A stretch of 39,148 nt of DNA from Rhodospirillales bacterium (GCA_025359905.1 JANYDF010000030.1:1-39148), one strand, 5' to 3'. Counted from the first letter of the stretch, positions 8,472-18,561 are shown. A program made the numbers and translations. The notes: generated from the sequence alone by a model not told the origin.

Positions 8472-8479
8472 GCCGCCAC
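8457..8479. terminator. Hairpin over the convergent stop codons of the GluRS-like and MFS genes
   Basis: GTGGCGGC at 8457-8464 and GCCGCCAC at 8472-8479 form a perfect 8-bp stem. The 7-base loop (8465-8471) holds both convergent stop codons. There is no U-tract, so it is a candidate bidirectional terminator or 3'-end stabiliser rather than a textbook one. Confidence 0.5.
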
Positions 8480-9769
8480 CGCCGCCCCGTCCGCGACCGG
8501 GTCCGCCGCGACCGGACCCTTCGGCACCGCAAGTGCTGCCAATGCGGCCAGCAGGCAGAACGTGCCGGAAATCAGGAAGGCGGGCACGTAGCTGGTCAGA
8601 ATGTCGCGCGACAGCCCGCCGCCCATCGCGGCGACCGCGGCACCCAGCATGTGGGCGCAGAACACCCAGCCGAACACGATGGAGGCCTTCTCGCGCCCGA
8701 ACCCGGCGGCGCACAGCCGCACCGTCGGCGGCACCGTGGCGATCCAGTCCAGCCCGTAGAACACCGCGAAGACCGACAGGCCGTAGATCGAGAAATCCGA
8801 GAACGGCAGCGCCAGCAGCGACAGGCCGCGCAGGCCGTAATACATGAACAGCAGCTTGCGGCTGTCGAAGCGGTCGGTGAGCCAGCCGGAGCCGATGGTG
8901 CCGGCGAAGTCGAACACCCCCATCATCGCCAGCACCCCGGCGGCGGCCACCTCGGTCATGCCGAAATCCTGGCACAGCGGGATGAAGTGGTTGCCGATCA
9001 GACCGTTGGTGGATAGGCCGCAGACGAAGAAGGTAAAGAACAGCAGCCAGAAGCCGCGCGTGCCGGCCGCTTCGCGCAGCGTGTTGATGGCGTTCACCGC
9101 CGCCCCGCGCACCGGCGGCGGCGGGGCCACCACGGCGCGCTCGCCGTAGGCGGGCAGCCCCACTTGCGCCGGATGGTCGCGCACGATCAGCCACAGCAGC
9201 CCGCCCGCTAACGCGCAGGCGGCGGCGGCTGGCAGCAGCGCCACGCGCCAGCCGAATTCTTTGGCCAGCCAGGCGGCGAACGGCAGGAAAATCAGCGCGC
9301 CGGTGGCCGAACTGGCCGATAGGATGCCCACTACCAGCCCGCGCCGCGCCACGAACCAGCGGCTGGCGATGGAGGCGCCCAGCACCATCGCGGTCATGCC
9401 GGTGCCCAGCCCGACCATCAGCCCCCAGGTGAGCCACAACTGCCAAAGTGCCGTCATTTGCGTGGCCAGCAGAATGCCGCCGACGATCAGCACCATGGCG
9501 GTGGCGACCGTGGCGCGAATGCCGTAGCGCTGCATCAGTGCGGCGGCGAACGGCGCCATGAACCCGTACAGCAGCAGCCGCAGCGACAGCGGGCCGGACA
9601 CCGCCGAGGTACTCCAGCCAAAATCCGCCATCAGCGGCCGCATCAGCACGCCCGGCATCCCCATCGCGGCGGCGGTGGACAGCATGACCAGGAAGGTCAC
9701 GGCGACAATCGCCCAACCGTAATGGATGCCCCGGCGGGCCATGAACGGGGCAAGCAGGTTCGCGAGCAT
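8468..9769 (-). CDS. Major facilitator superfamily transporter
   Basis: 433 residues with about 12 hydrophobic segments spread over the length, in the pattern of an MFS permease of the inner membrane. The N-terminal HYGWAIVAVTFLVML leads into the first helix, and the central cytoplasmic loop lies around residues 190-220 (ERAVVAPPPPVRG). The second half starts near GFWLLFFTFFVCGLSTNGLIGNHF. The family resembles monocarboxylate/oxalate-type MFS proteins, but substrate cannot be read from sequence. The start at 9769 gives MLANLLAPFMARRG; a start nine codons later at MARRG is equally possible. It lies 58 bases downstream of thiG on the same strand, so co-transcription with thiS-thiG is possible, but a thiamine-related substrate would be speculation. 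Confidence 0.88.
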   Translation of the reverse strand: MLANLLAPFMARRGIHYGWAIVAVTFLVMLSTAAAMGMPGVLMRPLMADFGWSTSAVSGPLSLRLLLYGFMAPFAAALMQRYGIRATVATAMVLIVGGILLATQMTALWQLWLTWGLMVGLGTGMTAMVLGASIASRWFVARRGLVVGILSASSATGALIFLPFAAWLAKEFGWRVALLPAAAACALAGGLLWLIVRDHPAQVGLPAYGERAVVAPPPPVRGAAVNAINTLREAAGTRGFWLLFFTFFVCGLSTNGLIGNHFIPLCQDFGMTEVAAAGVLAMMGVFDFAGTIGSGWLTDRFDSRKLLFMYYGLRGLSLLALPFSDFSIYGLSVFAVFYGLDWIATVPPTVRLCAAGFGREKASIVFGWVFCAHMLGAAVAAMGGGLSRDILTSYVPAFLISGTFCLLAALAALAVPKGPVAADPVADGAAVAA

Positions 9770-9827
9770 TAGGTCGGTCCTTCAGGGCAACAGGTCGCAG
9801 GCGCGGCACCGCTTACTGGCGCACCTC

Positions 9828-10634
9828 TTACCGAATAAGTCCGGCCAGCGGGCTGGACGGGTCAGCGCCCATGCGGCGCGGCATCCGCCCGGCGAGGAAC
9901 GCGAGCCGCCCGGCCTGCACCGCGTGGCCCATGGCGCGGGCCATGCGAATCGGGTCGCGCGCGTGAGCGATTGCCGAGTTCAGCAGTACAGCGTCGCAGC
10001 CCAGTTCCATCGCAATCGCCGCGTCCGACGCGGTGCCGACCCCGGCGTCGACCAGCAGCGGCACCTTGGTTTGCTCGATCAGCATCGACAGCATGGCCGG
10101 GTTTTGCAGACCCAGGCCGCTGCCGATGGGCGCACCCAGCGGCATGATGGCGACGCAGCCCATGTCCTCCAGCCGCTTGGCCGCCACCGGGTCGTCGGCG
10201 CAGTACACCATGACCTCGAAGCCGTCCTTGATCAGCGCCTCGGCGGCTTCCAGGGTCGCGGCCATGTCCGGGTAGAGATGCGGCGGCGGGCCGAGCACTT
10301 CGAGCTTCACCAAATTCCAGCCGCCCGCCTCGCGCGCCAGCCGCAACGTGCGCACCGCGTCCTTCGCAGTGTGGCAGCCCGCCGTGTTGGGCAGGTAGGT
10401 GTAGACTTTGGGATCGACGTAATCCTGCAACATCGGCGCCGACGGGTCGGACAGGTTCACCCGGCGCACCGCCACGGTGACGATCTCGGCCCCGCTGGCG
10501 GCGATGGCGGCGGCGGTTTCTTCCAGGTCTTTGTACTTGCCGGTGCCGACGATCAGCCGTGAGCGGAAACTGCGCCCGGCGACGGTCCAACGGTCTTCGG
10601 CGGTGGTGTCCGTGGTGCCCTCGATGCCGTCCAT
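9828..10634 (-). CDS. thiG: Thiazole synthase
   Basis: 268 residues from ATG 10634. The ThiS stop (TGA, complement of 10636-10638) is one base away, which fixes this start over a longer in-frame one inside thiS. ThiG condenses deoxyxylulose phosphate, dehydroglycine and the ThiS thiocarboxylate into the thiazole moiety of thiamine in the cytosol. Lys110 in NLVKLEVLG is the expected Schiff-base lysine. TIM-barrel signatures [38 protein letters not shown] and [10 protein letters not shown] are in the usual order. Length is typical of the family. Confidence 0.96.
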   Translation of the reverse strand: MDGIEGTTDTTAEDRWTVAGRSFRSRLIVGTGKYKDLEETAAAIAASGAEIVTVAVRRVNLSDPSAPMLQDYVDPKVYTYLPNTAGCHTAKDAVRTLRLAREAGGWNLVKLEVLGPPPHLYPDMAATLEAAEALIKDGFEVMVYCADDPVAAKRLEDMGCVAIMPLGAPIGSGLGLQNPAMLSMLIEQTKVPLLVDAGVGTASDAAIAMELGCDAVLLNSAIAHARDPIRMARAMGHAVQAGRLAFLAGRMPRRMGADPSSPLAGLIR

Positions 10635-10635
10635 G

Positions 10636-10848
10636 TCAGCCGCCTCCGATAAAATGCACGATTTCCAGCGCATCGCCGGTGGTCAGGTCCGTGCTGGCGT
10701 ACAGCGAGCGCGGCACGATTTCCTCATTGCGCTCGACCGCCACCTTGCGGGTGTCCAGACCAATGGACGCCAGCAGCCCGGCCACGCTGAGCGGCGCGGC
10801 CAAGGTGCGGGTTTCGCCGTTCAGCGTTATCGTCACTGTGCTCGTCAT
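10636..10848 (-). CDS. thiS: Sulfur carrier protein ThiS
   Basis: 70 residues, an ubiquitin-like sulfur carrier. The C-terminus ends in FIGGG, with the Gly-Gly that is adenylated and thiocarboxylated before donating sulfur to ThiG. The start [12 protein letters not shown] at 10848 matches the first beta strand of the fold; the frame is open further upstream but that part has no family resemblance. The stop is one base from the thiG start, so translation is probably coupled. No TPP riboswitch motif (CTGAGA with the paired CTGG..ACC elements) was seen in the 160 bases upstream. Confidence 0.93.
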   Translation of the reverse strand: MTSTVTITLNGETRTLAAPLSVAGLLASIGLDTRKVAVERNEEIVPRSLYASTDLTTGDALEIVHFIGGG

Positions 10849-11007
10849 GCGGCGGAGTATGGGCATCGGGCGGCGGCGCGGCAAGAAACAGGGCGGCATG
10901 GAAGCTTCCACGCTCGCCGCTGCGGCCAACGCCATCTCTGCGCGCTGGGAAGCCACGCTTTAGGGCGGATTGTGGCGGCGCGGGGGGGCGTGCTAGGCCG
11001 CGCTGGT

Positions 11008-11469
11008 ATGACCGTATCTCAACCTTTGCCGCTGATCGCGGTACTGAACGGGCCCAACCTGAATATGCTCGGGTTGCGGCAGCCCGAAGTGTATGGACGT
11101 TCGACCCTGGACGACGTGGAGGCGCTGTGCGCCGAAACCGCCGACCGGCTGGGGCTGGCCATCGATTTCCGCCAGACCAACGGCGAAGGCGAACTGGTGT
11201 CATGGGTGCAGGAATGCCGGGGCAAGTGTGCCGGAATTGTGATCAATCCGGCGGGCTACACCACCACGTCGATTGCGCTGCTCGATGCGCTGCTGGCCTG
11301 CGAAGTGCCGGCCATTGAGGTGCACATCACCAACATTCATCGCCGGGAAGAATTCCGCCACAAATCGTTCGTCTCCAAGGCGGCGGTGGGCGTGATTTGC
11401 GGCCTGGGCATTCGTGGTTACGCGTTGGCGCTGCAAGCGCTCGCAGAAATGATTGAGGAGGGCGCATGA
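11008..11469 (+). CDS. aroQ: 3-dehydroquinate dehydratase, type II
   Basis: 153 residues, the normal length of the dodecameric type II enzyme. It converts 3-dehydroquinate to 3-dehydroshikimate in the shikimate pathway. The start [22 protein letters not shown] places NGPNLNMLG at 14-22. Tyr29 (catalytic), Asn80-Pro-Ala-Gly-Tyr, His106 in EVHITN and Arg113 are present. The frame is open upstream but only this start fits the family. The stop overlaps the accB start by four bases (ATGA). The aroQ-accB-accC order recurs in alphaproteobacteria. Confidence 0.96.
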   Translation: MTVSQPLPLIAVLNGPNLNMLGLRQPEVYGRSTLDDVEALCAETADRLGLAIDFRQTNGEGELVSWVQECRGKCAGIVINPAGYTTTSIALLDALLACEVPAIEVHITNIHRREEFRHKSFVSKAAVGVICGLGIRGYALALQALAEMIEEGA

Positions 11470-11954
11470 ACTCCGTGCCGTTCGACCCCGCGGCGGTGCG
11501 GGCGCTGGCCACCATTCTGGTCGATACCGGCCTGACCGAAATCGAGATCGAGGGCAAGGAAGGCCGCATTCGCGTGGTGCGCGCGCCCGCCCCGATGATC
11601 TCGGCGACTGTGCCGGTTGCGCAATCCGCCCCGGTGGCGGCCCCCGCGCCGATGCCGGTGGCAGCGCCGATGACCGCCGCCGCCGCCGCCGCCTCGGCCG
11701 CCGAGGACGACGCGCGCCATCCGGGCGCCGTGCTCAGCCCGATGGTCGGCATCGCGTATCTGTCGCCCGAGCCGGGGGCCACCCCGTTCATCGTGCCGGG
11801 TCAGGCGGTCTCCGCCGGGCAGACGCTGCTGCTGATCGAGGCGATGAAGACCTTCAACCAGATCAAGGCGCCGAAGTCGGGCGTGGTCGCGCGGATTTTG
11901 GTCTCGCCCGGCTCGCCCGTCGAATACGGCGAACCCTTGCTCATTCTGGAGTAG
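11466..11954 (+). CDS. accB: Acetyl-CoA carboxylase biotin carboxyl carrier protein
   Basis: 162 residues. The N-terminal region (1-40) is followed by an Ala/Pro-rich linker (about 41-85) and the biotinyl domain (about 86-162). The biotin attachment lysine is Lys128 in EAMKTFN. This is MKT rather than the usual MKL/MKM, but the AMK core is intact. It carries the carboxyl group between AccC and the carboxyltransferase for malonyl-CoA formation. The ATG overlaps the aroQ stop, and accC begins 6 bases after the accB stop, so the three genes should be translated from one message. Confidence 0.96.
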   Translation: MNSVPFDPAAVRALATILVDTGLTEIEIEGKEGRIRVVRAPAPMISATVPVAQSAPVAAPAPMPVAAPMTAAAAAASAAEDDARHPGAVLSPMVGIAYLSPEPGATPFIVPGQAVSAGQTLLLIEAMKTFNQIKAPKSGVVARILVSPGSPVEYGEPLLILE

Positions 11955-11960
11955 CGCCGC

Positions 11961-13310
11961 ATGGCCGGCCTGTTCCAAAAAATCCTGATCGCCAATCGCG
12001 GCGAAATCGCGCTGCGCATTCAGCGCGCCTGCCGCGAGATGGGCATTCCCACCGTTGCGGTGCATTCCACTGCCGACGCGCAGGCGATGCATGTGCGTTT
12101 GGCCGATGAAAGCGTGTGTATCGGCCCGCCGCAGGCCCGTGACAGCTATCTGCACACGGCGGCGATTCTGTCGGCGGCCATCGTCACCGGGGCGGACGCA
12201 ATCCATCCCGGCTACGGTTTCCTGTCGGAAAACGCCGAATTCGCCGACATGGTGGAAGCGCACGGCCTGACCTTCATCGGACCGTCGCCCGACCATATCC
12301 GCATGATGGGCAACAAAATCGCCGCCAAGGCGGCAATGGCCTCGCTCGGCGTGCCGCTGGTGCCCGGTTCGGACGGCGAAGTGCTGTCGCTGGACAGCGC
12401 GCGCGAGATTGCCGCCGAAATCGGCTACCCGGTGCTGATCAAGGCAGCGGCGGGCGGCGGCGGGCGGGGCATGAAAGTGGCGCGCACCGCCGGCGACCTG
12501 GAAGAAGCCTGGGGCACCGCGCGCGCCGAATCGCGCGCCGCCTTCGGCAACGACGCCGTCTACATGGAGAAATACCTCGACCGGCCGCGCCACATCGAAT
12601 TGCAGGTGCTGGCCGACACGCACGGCAACGTGGTGCATTTCGGCGAGCGCGATTGCAGCTTGCAGCGCCGCCATCAGAAGCTGCTCGAAGAAGCCGGCTC
12701 GCCGGTGATCAACGAGGCGCAGCGCGCCGCCCTCGGCGCCACCGTCACGTCCGGCCTCGCGCAGCTTGGTTACCGCAACGCCGGGACGCTGGAGTTCTTG
12801 TATCAGGACGGCCAGTTCGCCTTCATCGAGATGAACACCCGCTTGCAGGTCGAACACCCGGTGACCGAGATGGTCTGCTCGGTCGATCTGGTGCGCGAGC
12901 AAATCCGCATCGCGGCGGGCGAGCCGCTTGGCTACACGCAATCGGACGTGCGCTTCACCGGCCACGCCATCGAATGCCGGATCAACGCCGAAGACCCCGA
13001 AACCTTCATGCCGACGCCTGGCATGGTGACCGCATTCCACGCGCCCGGCGGCCTGGGCGTGCGGGTCGATTCAGCACTTTATGCGGGTTATAAGGTGCCG
13101 CCATACTACGATAGCATGGTAGCCAAGCTTATCGTGCATGCGCCGACCCGCATGGAGGCCATTGCCCGGCTGCGCCGCAGTCTGGCCGAATTCGCCATCG
13201 TCGGCATCAAGACCACGCTGCCGCTGCACCAGCGGATTGTCGAAGACCCGCAATTTCAGGCGGGGGATTACACCATTCACTGGCTGGAGCGATTTGTCTC
13301 CGGCCAATAG
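11961..13310 (+). CDS. accC: Acetyl-CoA carboxylase, biotin carboxylase subunit
   Basis: 449 residues, standard for AccC. It carboxylates biotin on AccB using ATP and bicarbonate. Visible are the N-terminal KILIANRGEIALR, HPGYGFLSENAEFA, the ATP-grasp glycine loop AAGGGGRGMK, ERDCSLQRRHQK and EMNTRLQVEHPVTE, in family order and spacing. It follows accB by 6 bases. A GC-rich hairpin (13296-13318) covers the stop codon and is likely the end of the aroQ-accB-accC transcript. Confidence 0.97.
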   Translation: MAGLFQKILIANRGEIALRIQRACREMGIPTVAVHSTADAQAMHVRLADESVCIGPPQARDSYLHTAAILSAAIVTGADAIHPGYGFLSENAEFADMVEAHGLTFIGPSPDHIRMMGNKIAAKAAMASLGVPLVPGSDGEVLSLDSAREIAAEIGYPVLIKAAAGGGGRGMKVARTAGDLEEAWGTARAESRAAFGNDAVYMEKYLDRPRHIELQVLADTHGNVVHFGERDCSLQRRHQKLLEEAGSPVINEAQRAALGATVTSGLAQLGYRNAGTLEFLYQDGQFAFIEMNTRLQVEHPVTEMVCSVDLVREQIRIAAGEPLGYTQSDVRFTGHAIECRINAEDPETFMPTPGMVTAFHAPGGLGVRVDSALYAGYKVPPYYDSMVAKLIVHAPTRMEAIARLRRSLAEFAIVGIKTTLPLHQRIVEDPQFQAGDYTIHWLERFVSGQ

Positions 13311-13318
13311 CCGGAGAC
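13296..13318 (+). terminator. Hairpin straddling the accC stop codon
   Basis: GTCTCCGGC (13296-13304) pairs perfectly with GCCGGAGAC (13310-13318) around a CAATA loop; the TAG stop at 13308-13310 lies in the loop and first pair. No T-run follows, so it may act as a 3' stabiliser or a factor-assisted terminator. Confidence 0.55.
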
Positions 13319-13768
13319 GAACTGCTCGCCTGCTTGGTATTGTGCAGTGCTGCCGGCTAGATTGGTGGGCGGCGCACATGCCGCACGAGTAGCGCCAGAG
13401 CAAAACGACCAAGATTGAGACGCATTGGTCGCGGCTGTGTCATTTGGGCGGCAGTCAATGCTTTTTGATCCATGAATTATTTTCGATTTCATAAGTTGTC
13501 CAAGGTGAAATTACGGAAAGCAAACATAAATATGAACGGCGGTAAAACGGTAATACCGGTGGAATAAACTTGAGAAATGGCCCATGCACTTTATGTAACT
13601 AAAGGATACAGATCGACATTCTCCGATTAATTTTGTCAGAAGAGTGATATCTGTTCACCGCCTTGTGATTTTTATCATTGGATTTGAATCAACGCCGTTT
13701 GGTGACATCAATGAGACGGTGCCCGACGATTGCAGGGATGGCCTCTGCTCTGGAGTTGGAAGTCGAAA
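13319..13768. other. AT-rich intergenic region upstream of the beta-repeat surface protein
   Basis: About 450 bases with no convincing gene. From about 13440 to 13720 the sequence is clearly richer in A and T than the rest of the window. A weak sigma-70-like pair, TTGATC (13465-13470) and TTCATA (13488-13493) with a 17-base spacer, is the best promoter candidate seen, at low confidence. The length of the leader and its base composition suggest that the downstream gene is regulated or was acquired separately. Confidence 0.5.
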
Positions 13769-16700
13769 ATGGCCAATATCAAGTGGCTGAATCCACTGGA
13801 TGGTTCGTTCGCCCTCGATGCCAACTGGGCTGGCGGAGCGGCACCAGGGGCTTCCGACCTTGCCCAACTGACCACGGTGGGCGCCTACACGGTGACGGCC
13901 GGCTCCAATCTGACCGTGCAAGATCTCACGATGATTGCCGGCGTCACGCTCGATGTGACCAACAGCAGCAATTTCAGCGCCACGGCGCAGCTTGTGGCCG
14001 ACACTTTGGCTGGCCTGGCCGATGTGGAAGACGGCAGCACGCTGTCATTGGGCGGCACCATCTTTAATTCGGGCATGATCAACTTGCTCGGGGCCAGCGC
14101 CAACACCGTGCTGCAATTAACCGGCATCCCGACCGTGCTGGAAGGTGCCGGTTCAATCGTACTATCCAACAACATCAATAACATTGTCACCGGCATCACG
14201 ATCAGTTCGCAGATCACGACGCTGGAGAATGTGGATAACACCATTAGCGGCGCTGGCGGCTTCGGCAACGGCGTCATGGTGTTCAGCAACGACGCGGCGG
14301 GCGTGATCGACGCCAACCAGTCCAACGCCCTGGTGCTCGACACCGCCGGCAATGTCATCAACAACGCCGGCACGTTCGAGACCACGGCAGGCGGCTTCCT
14401 GACCATCAACAGCCAAGTCAACAACGCCGGCGGCACGATTTGGGCCAATAGCGGCACCATCACGCTGAATGCGCCCGGATATGGCGGCCTGCTGAAAACT
14501 ACGGCAGGCGGCGTGATCAACTACAATGTCTATAATGGCACGTATTTCAATGGGCAGGGCACGCATCCCTACACCATCACTGCTGGTACTAACGTCCAGA
14601 TCGCCAACGGCAACAGCGATTACATCGCCGGGGTGATCCGCAACCAGGGCACCATCACGCTGAACTCGACTGGCGCCGCAACCCGGCTGATCGCCGAGAG
14701 CGGCTTCGTGACCTTGAAGGGCCACGGACCGGTGCAGATGTCGGACAATGCAAACAACCTGATTTACGGCGACAACGGCAACTTCACCCTGACCAATATC
14801 GATAACACGATTTCGGGCGCCGGCCAGATTGGCGCGGGACAACTGCATTTCACCAACAACTGGATCGTCAATGCCAATCAGACGGTGCCATTGACGATCA
14901 ATACGAGCAATCTTGTCACCAACACCAGCATTTTCGAAGCCACCTCCGGCGGCAATCTGGTGCTGGCGAGCCAGACCGTCCTCAATACCGGCGGTCTTAT
15001 TCTGGCCAAAGGTGCAGGGTCGCATGTCGATCTGAACAGCTCGAACATTCTCGGCGGCACGCTGCGGTCCAACACTGGCGGCGTGCTGAACGCCAATAGC
15101 GGGCGGCTGGACGGTTCGGTGGTTGGCGGCGGCGGGCCGGTGACGATTGCCACCGGCAGCAACCTGCTGATCAGCGACGGCAGCTATCTGGCGGTCAATG
15201 GCGCCATCGTCAACCAGGGCGTCATCACGCTCAATCAAACCAGCTCCAGCGGCCAGACCCGGCTATTGCTGGACGGTGCGGCCACCACACTTAGCGGCGG
15301 CGGCAAAGTGGTCATGGTGGACAACACCGGCGCCAGCGGCACCGGCGGGTCGAACGGCAACAACTTGATTCTCTCCAATAGCTGGGGTGCCTACACGCTG
15401 GAGAATTTGGACAACACCATCTCCGGCACCGGCAATCTTGGCGGCGGCTATCTGACGTTCAAGAATGACGCCGCGGGCGTGGTGAACGCCAACCAAGTCG
15501 GCGGGCTGAACATCAATACCAGCGGCCAGCAATTGGTGAATGCGGGGCTGCTGGAAGCAACCAATGGCAGTGTGTTGAATGGCGGCCTGACCTTCAGCAA
15601 TACGGGAATCTACAACGCCGGCGGCACGATTGCGGCCAAGGGGCAGAATACCCACGTCGAACTGTTCGGCAGTGGCATTTACGGCGGCACGCTGGCGACC
15701 AGTGGCGTGGTGACGGCGGGAAACTATCCAGCTGAGATCAACAGCCGTGGCAATGGCGGGCTGGATGGCACCACTACTGCGGGCGCGGTGTACAATACCG
15801 GGCTCTTCCATGTGCTGGACAACACCGCGCTGACGTTGAACGGCACCATCAACAACACTGGCACATTGTGGCTGGATACGGAAACCAACGCCTATAGCGA
15901 TCTACGCATTACCGGCGGCGCCACCATGCTGACCGGCGGCGGCAAGCTGACCCTGAGCAATAACGACCATAACCGGGTGTGGGATACCGGCTGGAATACG
16001 GTTTATCAGCTGATCAACGCCAACAACCTCATCACCGGCACCGGTCAGCTTGGCAATGGCTATATGACGCTGATCAATCAGCCTTCCGGTGTGATCAACG
16101 CCAACAATGCGCCTGTGCTGGTGGGCGCGGTGACGTCGTCTGGCGCGCTGGTGGTGAACACGAATGGCCAGACGGTGTTGAATGCCGGGTTGATGGAAGC
16201 CACCAACACCGGCGGCTTGGTGTTCCAAAGCACGGCGGTCAACAACAGCATCACCTCGGGCGCAGGCGACCTCGTGCGCACCGGCTTGACCCTGGCCGAC
16301 GGCAGCGTGACCGCGAATGCGCACGTCGATCTGGTGGCCAGCACCATCCAGGGCGGCGTCATCAAGACCTTGGGCTCGGGGGTGATCCGCACTGGCGTTG
16401 GCAGCACCGGCGGGCTGGACGGTCAGACCTACGGCGCCATCACCAATCTGGGCACCGTGCAGGTCAGCGATCAGTCGATCCTGTACCTGGGCGGCACCAT
16501 CGTGAACCAGGGCCTGATCAATCTGGCCGGCGTCAGCGCGGGCGTCACCGACATCCGCATCAACACGCCCACGGTGGTGCTGACCGGCGGCGGGCGGGTG
16601 ATGCTGACCGCGAACGCCTACACCTCCAACCGGCTGTGGTCGGTGCCGTGGGTGAGCTCCAACCAATTGATCAACGCCGACAACGCCATTTCCGGCTCCG

Positions 16701-18538
16701 GCCAGATCGGCGCCGGTTACCTTACGCTGGTCAATCAGTCGAAAGGGGTGATCAACGCCAACATCAACACCATTCCCGGTCAGTCGGGCCAATTGATCCT
16801 GAACACCAATGGCCAAACCACGGTGAATCAGGGCTTGCTGGAAGACACCGGCACCGGCGGCCTGCTGATCCAAAGCACCGGCATCAACAACAGCGGCGGC
16901 ACCGTGCTGGCCAGTGGGGCGGGATCGCATGTCGATCTGTCCGGCGGCACCATCATGGGCGGCACCGTCAACACGGCCAGCGGCGGCGTGATCCAGACGA
17001 TCGGCGGTAATGGCGGGCTGGACGGCATCACCAATGGGCAGTTGACCAACAACGGCACCGTCAATGTCAACGATCAGACTATTCTGTATATGTCCGGGGC
17101 GATCAAGAACACTGGCAAGATCCAGCTCAATCAGTTCAGCGCCACTGGCTATACCGAAATCCGTTTGACCAGCCAAACGGTGACATTAACGGGCGGCGGC
17201 CAGGTCAACATGTCCAACAACGGCGCCAACCGCATTTGGGCGCAGCCGTGGAACGGCACCTACCAACTGGTCAATGTCGACAATACCATCCGCGGCGCCG
17301 GCAATCTCGGCAACGGCAATATGGAGTTGGACAACAGCGGCGTGATTTGGGCCAACCAAACCACCGGTCTGTCGGTCGATACCGGCGCGCAGACCATGAT
17401 CAACGAAGCTGGCGCCACGATGAAATCCACTGGCCTGGGCGGATTATACCTTAATAGCGGCATCTTCCTGAATTTGGGCGCGTTAGCGGCCTATAACGGA
17501 AGCAGCGTCAGCATGAACCCAAGTGGCTTGTACAACACCAACAACACGGGCGGTGAATTGTATCAAGGCACCTGGTTCGTGCAGGCCACCGGCAGCGGCG
17601 TCACCATGCAGATCGCGGGCGGCGCGGTCGCCACCGACTCGGCGATCATCACGCTCAGCGGCGGCGGATCGCTGTTCCAGGCGTGGAACGGCAGCGCCTG
17701 GGTGAACCTGGAGCAGAGCCTGACCAACATTTCCAGCGTTGGCGCGCTGAACGTGATCGGCGGGCGGCTCTACACCACAGCCAACAACGTGCTCGATGCC
17801 GGCATCCTGAAGCTGGGCGGCGGCAAGTTCCAGGCGGCGTCGCTGAATATCGACACGGCTGGCACGTTGACCGGCTTTGGCACGGTCAATGACGCGCCGA
17901 ATAACCTGGGCGTCATTAAAGCCTCTGGCGGGCTGCTCGACATCACCGGCGCGATTACCGGTGCGGGCGCGCTGCAGGTGGCGGGCGGGGCGACGCTGGA
18001 ACTCGGCGGCGCGGTCAGCGAGGGCGTCACGTTCGTGGCGCCGGGGGCGGCCGATCTGAAACTCGATGCCCCGGCCAGCTTTGCCGGCGTGCTCGCGGGG
18101 CTGGTGGTGGGCGACCAAATCAGCTTCACCGGCAGCACTGTCACGGCGGTGTCGATCATCGGCGGCACCACGATCAACGTGACGCTGAATGGCGTCACCA
18201 ACCTCAGCTACACCTCGGCGGCCAACCTGACCGGCGAGCATTTCACCGGCTTGACGACCGACACCATCACGCTGACCGCCGGGCCGGTGGTGAAACCCGC
18301 CTTCCTCGCGCCTGCGGTGACGGCGGCAGTGGAACCGGCGGCCTCGGTGAGCGCCTACAACTTGGCGCTGGCCGATGTCGCCCCGGCGGCTGCGGTGCCG
18401 ATGGCAGGCGGCGGCGCGGGCGGCTTTGCAGCGAGCATGCTCGACCCGGCGCTCGACCCGCCAACCGCATGCGGCTTCGCCTTCGAGCCGGCCACCAACA
18501 ATGCGCTGGCAACGCTGCTTGGCCACATTGCTGTCTAG
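13769..18538 (+). CDS. Giant beta-repeat surface or secreted protein, adhesin-like
   Basis: 1589 residues from ATG 13769, supported by GGAAG six bases upstream; an extension to a TTG at 13730 lacks support. The opening MANIKWLNPLDGSFALDANWAGG has no Sec signal. The body is built from six copies of a roughly 200-residue unit. The units begin with motifs of the form L-N-x-D-N-x-I-S-G-x-G near residues 152, 341, 544, 748, 967 and 1167, and contain NAGGTI, SHVDL, GGLDG and TLTGGGxVxMSNN elements. The Asn/Gly/Thr-rich, short-strand pattern suggests a right-handed beta helix, as in adhesins. A different C-terminal region (about 1380-1589) has ITGAGALQVAGGATLELGG and LVVGDQISF elements known from large secreted repeat proteins of this group. 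No autotransporter barrel or sorting motif is visible; a type I secretion route is an inference. Confidence 0.85.
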   Translation: MANIKWLNPLDGSFALDANWAGGAAPGASDLAQLTTVGAYTVTAGSNLTVQDLTMIAGVTLDVTNSSNFSATAQLVADTLAGLADVEDGSTLSLGGTIFNSGMINLLGASANTVLQLTGIPTVLEGAGSIVLSNNINNIVTGITISSQITTLENVDNTISGAGGFGNGVMVFSNDAAGVIDANQSNALVLDTAGNVINNAGTFETTAGGFLTINSQVNNAGGTIWANSGTITLNAPGYGGLLKTTAGGVINYNVYNGTYFNGQGTHPYTITAGTNVQIANGNSDYIAGVIRNQGTITLNSTGAATRLIAESGFVTLKGHGPVQMSDNANNLIYGDNGNFTLTNIDNTISGAGQIGAGQLHFTNNWIVNANQTVPLTINTSNLVTNTSIFEATSGGNLVLASQTVLNTGGLILAKGAGSHVDLNSSNILGGTLRSNTGGVLNANSGRLDGSVVGGGGPVTIATGSNLLISDGSYLAVNGAIVNQGVITLNQTSSSGQTRLLLDGAATTLSGGGKVVMVDNTGASGTGGSNGNNLILSNSWGAYTLENLDNTISGTGNLGGGYLTFKNDAAGVVNANQVGGLNINTSGQQLVNAGLLEATNGSVLNGGLTFSNTGIYNAGGTIAAKGQNTHVELFGSGIYGGTLATSGVVTAGNYPAEINSRGNGGLDGTTTAGAVYNTGLFHVLDNTALTLNGTINNTGTLWLDTETNAYSDLRITGGATMLTGGGKLTLSNNDHNRVWDTGWNTVYQLINANNLITGTGQLGNGYMTLINQPSGVINANNAPVLVGAVTSSGALVVNTNGQTVLNAGLMEATNTGGLVFQSTAVNNSITSGAGDLVRTGLTLADGSVTANAHVDLVASTIQGGVIKTLGSGVIRTGVGSTGGLDGQTYGAITNLGTVQVSDQSILYLGGTIVNQGLINLAGVSAGVTDIRINTPTVVLTGGGRVMLTANAYTSNRLWSVPWVSSNQLINADNAISGSGQIGAGYLTLVNQSKGVINANINTIPGQSGQLILNTNGQTTVNQGLLEDTGTGGLLIQSTGINNSGGTVLASGAGSHVDLSGGTIMGGTVNTASGGVIQTIGGNGGLDGITNGQLTNNGTVNVNDQTILYMSGAIKNTGKIQLNQFSATGYTEIRLTSQTVTLTGGGQVNMSNNGANRIWAQPWNGTYQLVNVDNTIRGAGNLGNGNMELDNSGVIWANQTTGLSVDTGAQTMINEAGATMKSTGLGGLYLNSGIFLNLGALAAYNGSSVSMNPSGLYNTNNTGGELYQGTWFVQATGSGVTMQIAGGAVATDSAIITLSGGGSLFQAWNGSAWVNLEQSLTNISSVGALNVIGGRLYTTANNVLDAGILKLGGGKFQAASLNIDTAGTLTGFGTVNDAPNNLGVIKASGGLLDITGAITGAGALQVAGGATLELGGAVSEGVTFVAPGAADLKLDAPASFAGVLAGLVVGDQISFTGSTVTAVSIIGGTTINVTLNGVTNLSYTSAANLTGEHFTGLTTDTITLTAGPVVKPAFLAPAVTAAVEPAASVSAYNLALADVAPAAAVPMAGGGAGGFAASMLDPALDPPTACGFAFEPATNNALATLLGHIAV
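14222..17860 (+). repeat. Six tandem coding repeats of about 570-660 bp
   Basis: The repeat start motif occurs at 14222, 14789, 15398, 16010, 16667 and 17267, giving periods of 189, 203, 204, 219 and 200 codons. Copies are diverged at the DNA level but keep the same succession of short motifs, so they are old duplications held by protein structure. The end coordinate is approximate. Confidence 0.75.
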
Positions 18539-18561
18539 GCGTTCGCTTCAGGCTATGATGC

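Noticed and set aside
10898-10963. 21-codon frame upstream of aroQ with AGGG five bases before its ATG
   Set aside because: Too short to judge, no attenuator-like amino acid runs, and no conservation evidence available.
10849-11007. Search for a TPP riboswitch upstream of thiS
   Set aside because: No CTGAGA or matching paired elements were found on the thiS strand.
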